From: Cellulomonas sp. S1-8
GTDB taxonomy: Bacteria; Actinomycetota; Actinomycetes; Actinomycetales; Cellulomonadaceae
NCBI RefSeq assembly: GCF_026184235.1
Contig: NZ_CP110806.1
Coordinates: forward strand, 2,170,001 to 2,234,000
DNA length: 64,000 nt
Direction of reading: 5' to 3'
In this document: in pieces, positions 59,095-64,000 of the stretch
Position numbering within the stretch: position 1 is the first letter of the stretch
Layout of the letters: each line of letters opens with the position of its first letter
Translations under genes and position numbers: made by a program
Notes under the pieces: generated by a model
Told to the model about the DNA's origin: nothing
The model's input: the letters and a program-made list of their open reading frames with translations, nothing else
Databases searched by the model: none

Positions 59095-60342
59095 ATGCGC
59101 ATCGTCCTCGGCGTCGCGGGCGGCATCGCCGCCTACAAGGCCGTGCTGCTGCTGCGGCTCCTGCGCGAGCAGGGCCACAGCGTGCGTGTGGTCCCCACGC
59201 GCGCGTCCCTCGAGTTCGTGGGGCGCGCGACGTGGGAGGCCCTGTCGGGGCAGCCGGTGACGACGGACGTCTTCGAGGACGTCGACCAGGTGGCGCACGT
59301 CGCGGTGGGCAAGACCGCCGACCTCGTCGTGGTCGCGCCGGCCACGGCTGACCTGCTCGCCCGCGCGGCGACCGGCCGCGCGGACGACCTGCTCACCGCG
59401 TCGCTGCTCGTCGCCCGGTGCCCCGTGCTGCTGGCCCCCGCGATGCACACCGAGATGTGGGAGCACCCCGCGACTTCTGCCAACGTCGCGACCTTGCGCG
59501 GCCGTGGCGTGCACGTGCTGCCGCCGGCCGTGGGCCGCCTGACCGGCACCGACTCCGGCGCGGGCCGGCTGCCCGAGCCCGAGGTGATCGCCGCCGCGGC
59601 GCTGGCCCTCGTCCACCCCCGCGGCACCGACCTCGCCGCGCGGCGGGTGGTCGTGTCCGCCGGCGGCACCCGCGAGCCGCTCGACCCCGTGCGGTTCCTC
59701 GGCAACCGGTCGTCCGGTCGCCAGGGTGTCGCGCTGGCGCGCACCGCGGCCGACCGAGGGGCCCACGTCACGCTCGTCGCCGCGAACGTCGGCAGCGACG
59801 TCCTGGCGGGCGTTGGACCCGGGGTCAGCGTCGTCCCGGTCGAGACGGGGGAGGAGCTGCGGCACGCGGTCCGTGCCGCCGCGGCCGACGCGGACGTCGT
59901 CGTGATGGCCGCCGCGGTGGCGGACTACCGCCCGGCGGACGTCGCCGACGCCAAGCTCAAGAAGTCCGGCACCGCACCCGTCATCACCCTGGTCGAGACG
60001 ACCGACGTGCTGCGCGAGCTCGTCACCGACCCACCGCGCCCGGGGCAGGTGGTCGTCGGGTTCGCGGCCGAGACCGGCGACGCGGACGGCTCCGTGCTGG
60101 ACCACGCGCGGGCCAAGGCCCGCCGCAAGGGCGCCGACCTGCTCGTCGTCAACCCGGTCGGGGACGGCCGGGGCTTCGGCACCACGACCAACGAGGTGAC
60201 GGTGCTGGACGCGGGGGGCGACGTGGTCGCGACCGCGGCGGGCACCAAGCACGAGGTCGCGCACGCGGTCTGGGACGCCGTCGTCCCCTTGGTGGACATC
60301 CGACCGGCGACGCCCGGTGACGCGGCTACGCTGCGCGCATGA
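59095..60342 (+). CDS. coaBC: Phosphopantothenoylcysteine decarboxylase/synthetase
   Basis: This 415-residue bifunctional enzyme makes 4'-phosphopantetheine. The FMN-dependent CoaC half (1-180) has [11 protein letters not shown], the catalytic His in DQVAHVAVG and PAMHTEMW, where actinobacteria have His for the usual Asn. The CoaB half has [27 protein letters not shown] and the lysine-rich AKLKKSG motif. The metK ATG overlaps its stop by four bases. Confidence 0.96.
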   Translation: MRIVLGVAGGIAAYKAVLLLRLLREQGHSVRVVPTRASLEFVGRATWEALSGQPVTTDVFEDVDQVAHVAVGKTADLVVVAPATADLLARAATGRADDLLTASLLVARCPVLLAPAMHTEMWEHPATSANVATLRGRGVHVLPPAVGRLTGTDSGAGRLPEPEVIAAAALALVHPRGTDLAARRVVVSAGGTREPLDPVRFLGNRSSGRQGVALARTAADRGAHVTLVAANVGSDVLAGVGPGVSVVPVETGEELRHAVRAAAADADVVVMAAAVADYRPADVADAKLKKSGTAPVITLVETTDVLRELVTDPPRPGQVVVGFAAETGDADGSVLDHARAKARRKGADLLVVNPVGDGRGFGTTTNEVTVLDAGGDVVATAAGTKHEVAHAVWDAVVPLVDIRPATPGDAATLRA

Positions 60343-61538
60343 CCTCGACGCCTCTCCGCCTGTTCACCTCGGAGTCCGTGACGGAGGGTCACCCCGACAA
60401 GATCTGCGACCAGATCTCCGACGCGATCCTCGACGCGATCCTCGAGCAGGACCCGACGGCCCGGGTCGCGGTGGAGACGATGGTCACGACCGGCCTCGTG
60501 CACGTCGCCGGTGAGGTCACGACGACCGCGTACGTCGAGATCCCGCAGCTCGTCCGTGAGGTGGTCCGCGGGATCGGCTACACCTCCTCCCACATCGGGT
60601 TCGACGGCGACTCCTGCGGGGTCTCGGTGTCGATCGGCGCGCAGTCTCCCGACATCGCCGCCGGCGTCGACAAGTCCCTGGAGGTCCGCAAGGACGACGG
60701 CGACCTCGACCCCCTGGACCTGCAGGGCGCAGGCGACCAGGGCCTGATGTTCGGGTACGCGAGCGACGAGACCCCGACGCTGATGCCGCTGCCCATCTGG
60801 CTCGCGCACCGGCTCTCGGAGCGGCTCGCCCAGGTCCGCAAGGACGGCTCCCTCGCGGGGCTGCGCCCGGACGGCAAGACGCAGGTGACGGTCGGCTACG
60901 ACGGCGACCGCCCCGTCTCGCTCGACACCGTGGTGATCTCCACCCAGCACGAGCCCGACCTGCAGGCGGAGCACCTCGCCGCCCGGGTCGCCGAGCTCGT
61001 CGTGGCCCCGGTCCTCGCGGACGTCGGCATCGACACCTCCGGCCACCGTCTGCTCGTGAACCCCACCGGGCAGTTCGTCATCGGCGGCCCCCAGGGCGAC
61101 GCCGGCCTGACCGGGCGCAAGATCATCGTCGACACCTACGGCGGCATGGCCCGTCACGGCGGCGGCGCGTTCTCCGGCAAGGACCCGTCCAAGGTCGACC
61201 GCTCGGCTGCGTACGCGATGCGCTGGGTCGCCAAGAACGTCGTGGCCGCCGGCCTGGCGCGCCGCTGCGAGGTGCAGGTCGCGTACGCGATCGGCAAGGC
61301 GCACCCGGTCGGTCTGTACGTCGAGACGTTCGGCACCGGCACGGTCGCGGACGACCGCCTGACGGCCGCGATCCGTGAGGTGTTCGACCTGCGCCCCGCG
61401 GCACTCGTCCGCGATCTCGACCTGCTGCGGCCGATCTACGCCCGGACCGCGGCGTACGGGCACTTCGGTCGCGAGCTGCCCGAGTTCACGTGGGAGCGCA
61501 CGGACCGCACGGCCGACCTGCTGTCGGCCGTCGGCTGA
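60339..61538 (+). CDS. metK: S-adenosylmethionine synthetase
   Basis: This 399-residue enzyme forms SAM from ATP and methionine. [25 protein letters not shown] at the start, the hexapeptide GAGDQG, and the P-loop-like [19 protein letters not shown] are all present. It overlaps coaBC by four bases, so no SAM riboswitch precedes it. priA follows after 85 bases. Length and motifs are normal. Confidence 0.97.
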   Translation: MTSTPLRLFTSESVTEGHPDKICDQISDAILDAILEQDPTARVAVETMVTTGLVHVAGEVTTTAYVEIPQLVREVVRGIGYTSSHIGFDGDSCGVSVSIGAQSPDIAAGVDKSLEVRKDDGDLDPLDLQGAGDQGLMFGYASDETPTLMPLPIWLAHRLSERLAQVRKDGSLAGLRPDGKTQVTVGYDGDRPVSLDTVVISTQHEPDLQAEHLAARVAELVVAPVLADVGIDTSGHRLLVNPTGQFVIGGPQGDAGLTGRKIIVDTYGGMARHGGGAFSGKDPSKVDRSAAYAMRWVAKNVVAAGLARRCEVQVAYAIGKAHPVGLYVETFGTGTVADDRLTAAIREVFDLRPAALVRDLDLLRPIYARTAAYGHFGRELPEFTWERTDRTADLLSAVG

Positions 61539-61623
61539 CCCTGCCGCCCGCCCGGCGGCTGGCCGCCGCACGGCGTGCCGACCTGCCCGCGGGACGTCGG
61601 CGTGCCGTGGTGGGATGGGCCCC

Positions 61624-63786
61624 GTGACCGGCGACCTCCTCCCCGAGCAGCCTGCGCTGGCGGGGCTCGAGGCGCCGACGCCACGTCGGCGGCGTGTCGC
61701 GGCACCGCCCGGACCTGCGGCGCACCTGCCGGTCGCGCGGGTGTGCGTCGACCTGGCGCCCCACCACCTCGACCGGCCGTTCGAGTACGTCGTCCCCGAG
61801 ACGCTCGACGTCGCGGCGCAGCCCGGGGTCCGCGTCAAGGTGCGGTTCGCGGGTCAGGACGTCGACGGCTGGCTCCTCGAGCGCGTCGAGCACGCCGAGC
61901 ACGACGGCCGGCTCCTGCCCCTGCGCCGAGTCGTGTCCGACGAGCCCGTCGTGGGCCCCCAGGTCGCGCGTCTGGCCCGTGCCGTCGCCGACCGCTGGGC
62001 GGGCACCCTGGCCGACGTGCTCCGGCTGGCGGTCCCGCCGCGGCACGCGCGCGTCGAGGCCGAGCCCGGCCGCCAGGCCGGCGACGCGCCCGGCGGTGAG
62101 GCCGGTGGTGAGGCCGACGACGCGGCGGTACCGCCGGCGCCGCCCGTCGCGCCTGCACTGCGTGCAGCGCCCGTCGCGCCCGGTACGCCCGCCTGGGACG
62201 CGTACCGGGGCGGCCCGGCGTTCCTGCGTCACGTGCTGTCCGGCGGCGCACCGCGGGCCGTGTGGACGGCGCTGCCGGGCACGGGGGACCAGCGCTGGGC
62301 GGCGGCCGTCGCCCAGGCCGTGGCGACGTGCGTGCTGGGCGGGCGGGGCGCGCTCGTCGTCGTCCCGGACGGCCGGGACGTCGACCGCGTGTGCGCGGCG
62401 CTGCACGAGATCGGTCTCGGTGACGTGGCGGACGGCGGGCCGGTGGCGCGGCTGGTCGCCGACGACGGCCCGGCCGCCCGCTACCGGGCGTTCCTCGCAG
62501 CCCTGCGGGGGAGTGCCCGCGTCGTCGTGGGCACGCGGGCGTCCGCGTTCGCGCCGGTCACGGACCTGGGCCTGGCCGTGTGCTGGGACGACGGCGACCT
62601 GCAGCACGCCGAGCCGCGGGCGCCGTACCCGCACGTGCGCGAGGTGCTCGCACTGCGCTCGGAGCTCGAGGGCGCCGCGCTGCTCGTCGGGGGGCACGCC
62701 CGCACCGTGGAGGCGCAGCACCTGGTCGCGACCGGGTGGGCGCGCGAGGTCACGGCGGACCGTGCCGGCGTGCGGGCACGGACGGCGCGGGTGCGAGCCC
62801 TGACGAGCGTCGAGCTGGCGCGCGAGGGTCCGGCCGCCGCGGCGCGGCTGCCCGGCCCCGCGTGGCGTGCGATGCGCGACGCGCTGGGCGCGGGCCCGGT
62901 GCTCGTCCAGGTGCCGCGCGCGGGGTACGTCCCGGTCGTCGCGTGCGGCCGCTGCCGCACCCCCGCGCGCTGCGGCACGTGCCACGGCCCCCTGGGCCTC
63001 ACCCACGGCGACGGCCCGCCGTCGTGCGGCTGGTGCGCCCGCCTCGCCACGGGCTGGCGGTGCGCCGAGTGCGGCACCGCCGCGCTGCGGTCCGTGCGGG
63101 TCGGCTCCGAGCGCACGGCCGAGGAGCTGGGTCGCGCGTTCCCGGGCGTCACCGTGCGGGTGTCGGGTGCACGTGCGGCGGGTGGCGTGCTCGCCGAGGT
63201 CCCGGACCGGCCGGCGCTCGTCGTGGCGACGCCCGGCGCGGAGCCGCACGCGCCGACGGGGTACGCCGCCGCCGTGCTGCTCGACGCGGCGGTGGCCAGC
63301 GCGGGCGAGCGGCTCGGTGCCGAGGTCGACGCGCTGCGGCGCTGGCTCGCGGCCGCCGCGCTCGTGCGTCCCGCCGACCAGGGGGGACAGGTGCTGCTCG
63401 TCGGTGACGGCGGCCCGCGCCCCACGCAGGCCCTGGTCCGGTGGGACCCGGCGGGACTGGCCGAGCGGGAGCTCGACGAGCGCGCCGAGCTGCGGCTCCC
63501 GCCGGCGGTGCGCGTCGCGGCGCTGACCGGGACGCGCGACGCGGTCGCGGCGGTCGTGTCCCGGGTCGCCGTGCCCGTGCTCGAGGTCCTCGGGCCGGTC
63601 CCGCAGCCCGTCACCGACGAGCGGCAGGGCGGCGCCCTCGAACCGGAGGTCCGCACCCTGCTGCGGGTCCCGCCGACCGACGGTGCGGGTCTGGCACGCG
63701 CGGTCGCGGCCTCGGTCGCGATCCGCAGCGCGCGACGCGAGGGCGGCACCGTGCGCGTCCAGGTCGACCCCGTCGACCTGCTGTGA
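61624..63786 (+). CDS. priA: Primosomal protein N' (PriA) without helicase motifs
   Basis: This 720-residue replication restart protein keeps the N-terminal DNA-binding domain (VARVCVDLAPHHLDRPFEYVVP) and the zinc-binding cysteine cluster (CGRCRTPARCGTC, CGWC, CAEC). The Walker A position reads LPGTGDQRW instead of GSGKT and the DEAH-type box is replaced by CWDDGDLQHAEP, so it cannot be an ATP-driven helicase; this form is normal in actinobacteria. An Ala/Pro/Gly linker lies near residues 145-185. GTG 61624 is chosen; ATG 61615 is equally possible. Confidence 0.92.
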   Translation: MTGDLLPEQPALAGLEAPTPRRRRVAAPPGPAAHLPVARVCVDLAPHHLDRPFEYVVPETLDVAAQPGVRVKVRFAGQDVDGWLLERVEHAEHDGRLLPLRRVVSDEPVVGPQVARLARAVADRWAGTLADVLRLAVPPRHARVEAEPGRQAGDAPGGEAGGEADDAAVPPAPPVAPALRAAPVAPGTPAWDAYRGGPAFLRHVLSGGAPRAVWTALPGTGDQRWAAAVAQAVATCVLGGRGALVVVPDGRDVDRVCAALHEIGLGDVADGGPVARLVADDGPAARYRAFLAALRGSARVVVGTRASAFAPVTDLGLAVCWDDGDLQHAEPRAPYPHVREVLALRSELEGAALLVGGHARTVEAQHLVATGWAREVTADRAGVRARTARVRALTSVELAREGPAAAARLPGPAWRAMRDALGAGPVLVQVPRAGYVPVVACGRCRTPARCGTCHGPLGLTHGDGPPSCGWCARLATGWRCAECGTAALRSVRVGSERTAEELGRAFPGVTVRVSGARAAGGVLAEVPDRPALVVATPGAEPHAPTGYAAAVLLDAAVASAGERLGAEVDALRRWLAAAALVRPADQGGQVLLVGDGGPRPTQALVRWDPAGLAERELDERAELRLPPAVRVAALTGTRDAVAAVVSRVAVPVLEVLGPVPQPVTDERQGGALEPEVRTLLRVPPTDGAGLARAVAASVAIRSARREGGTVRVQVDPVDLL

Positions 63787-63812
63787 CGCACGGGACGCAC
63801 CGGTCCGCGACC

Positions 63813-63818
63813 TAGGAT
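63813..63818 (+). promoter_or_regulatory. -10 box of fmt, leaderless type
   Basis: TAGGAT is followed by seven bases and the fmt ATG at 63826. Confidence 0.5.
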
Positions 63819-63825
63819 CGGACCC

Positions 63826-64000
63826 ATGCGTCTGCTCTTCGCGGGGAGTCCCGCGGCCGCCGTCCCCTCCCTCGAGGCCCTCCTGGGGTCCCGCCACGAG
63901 GTGGTGGCCGTGCTCACCCGACCGGACGCGCGCGTCGGGCGCGGACGCACCCTGCAGCCGTCGGCGGTGGCGGCCGTCGCGCACGAGCACGGGCTGCCGG
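63826..64000 (+). CDS. fmt: Methionyl-tRNA formyltransferase, 3' end missing
   Basis: Only the first 58 residues are in the window. [20 protein letters not shown] and [25 protein letters not shown] match the N-terminal Rossmann-like formyltransferase domain, including the loop that is Arg-rich in Fmt. The enzyme formylates initiator Met-tRNA. The place after priA is standard for actinobacteria. The GSP motif replaces the usual GTP near residue 8, a common variation. Confidence 0.9.
   Translation, partial: MRLLFAGSPAAAVPSLEALLGSRHEVVAVLTRPDARVGRGRTLQPSAVAAVAHEHGLP

Noticed and set aside
60300..60360. SAM riboswitch before metK
   Set aside because: metK overlaps coaBC by four bases, so there is no leader that could hold one.
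60405..60422. Third copy of the mihF leader repeat inside metK
   Set aside because: Only GACCAGATCTCCG is shared, and it encodes the conserved DQISD of MetK, so it is chance similarity.

Overview
The window is very GC-rich chromosome from an actinobacterium. Gene order, GTG starts, 1-4 base start/stop overlaps and protein character point to Cellulomonadaceae, most likely Cellulomonas. Support comes from the order rarA-rpsD-alaS-ruvX-mltG-aroE, aroC-aroK-aroB-efp-nusB-pyrR-pyrB-pyrC-carA-carB-pyrF-mihF-gmk-rpoZ-coaBC-metK-priA-fmt, from an unusual cysteine-free S4 and from a PriA without helicase motifs. This is inference; no database was searched. The first gene lacks its 5' end and the last (fmt) lacks its 3' end. 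No tRNA, rRNA, CRISPR array or insertion sequence was recognised. No stretch longer than 300 bases lacks a gene.

Positions 1-9600 are accessory: two TetR-controlled ABC exporter units (595-2740 and 6256-9579), a TrkH-type potassium channel subunit (2781-4172) and a divergent KdpDE-like two-component system (4415-6237). Positions 9700-23700 hold housekeeping genes: aspS with a GNAT gene, a DUF2809 membrane protein, an MmpL exporter, rarA, rpsD, a DUF948 pair, alaS, ruvX, mltG and aroE.

Positions 23760-36500 carry a complete monoderm type IV pilus locus: pilB, pilT, pilC, major pilin pilA, three minor prepilins, prepilin peptidase pilD, and pilM-pilN-pilO. Four promoter-like sites inside it share one architecture, CTCAAG or a variant, exactly 15 bases, then [G/A]CCGAT. 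This resembles the FliA/SigD/WhiG (sigma-28) class. A weaker copy lies at the start of a GGDEF-EAL cyclic-di-GMP gene at 44845-47184, and PilB starts with an MshEN-like domain of the kind that binds cyclic-di-GMP. The window therefore suggests a pilus regulon run by a flagellar/WhiG-type sigma factor and tied to cyclic-di-GMP.

Positions 36575-41147 hold aroC, aroK and aroB, with an animal-type haem peroxidase gene between aroC and aroK. Between aroB and efp lies an accessory patch: an AbiEi/DUF559-type gene bracketed by copies of a 20-base palindrome, then a SatD-like gene with a small membrane partner behind a tandem repeat. After efp, nusB and the GGDEF-EAL gene comes the pyrimidine operon (pyrR to pyrF, 47388-56330), with a PyrR-binding-loop-like RNA overlapping the pyrR ribosome binding site. 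The window ends with an integrase-fold-like gene, mihF (whose leader carries an exact 23-base tandem repeat), gmk, rpoZ, coaBC, metK, priA and fmt.

Several genes look leaderless: a TANNNT -10 box sits 6-7 bases before the start codon at 2740, 9579, 15090, 39466, 56592 and 63826.
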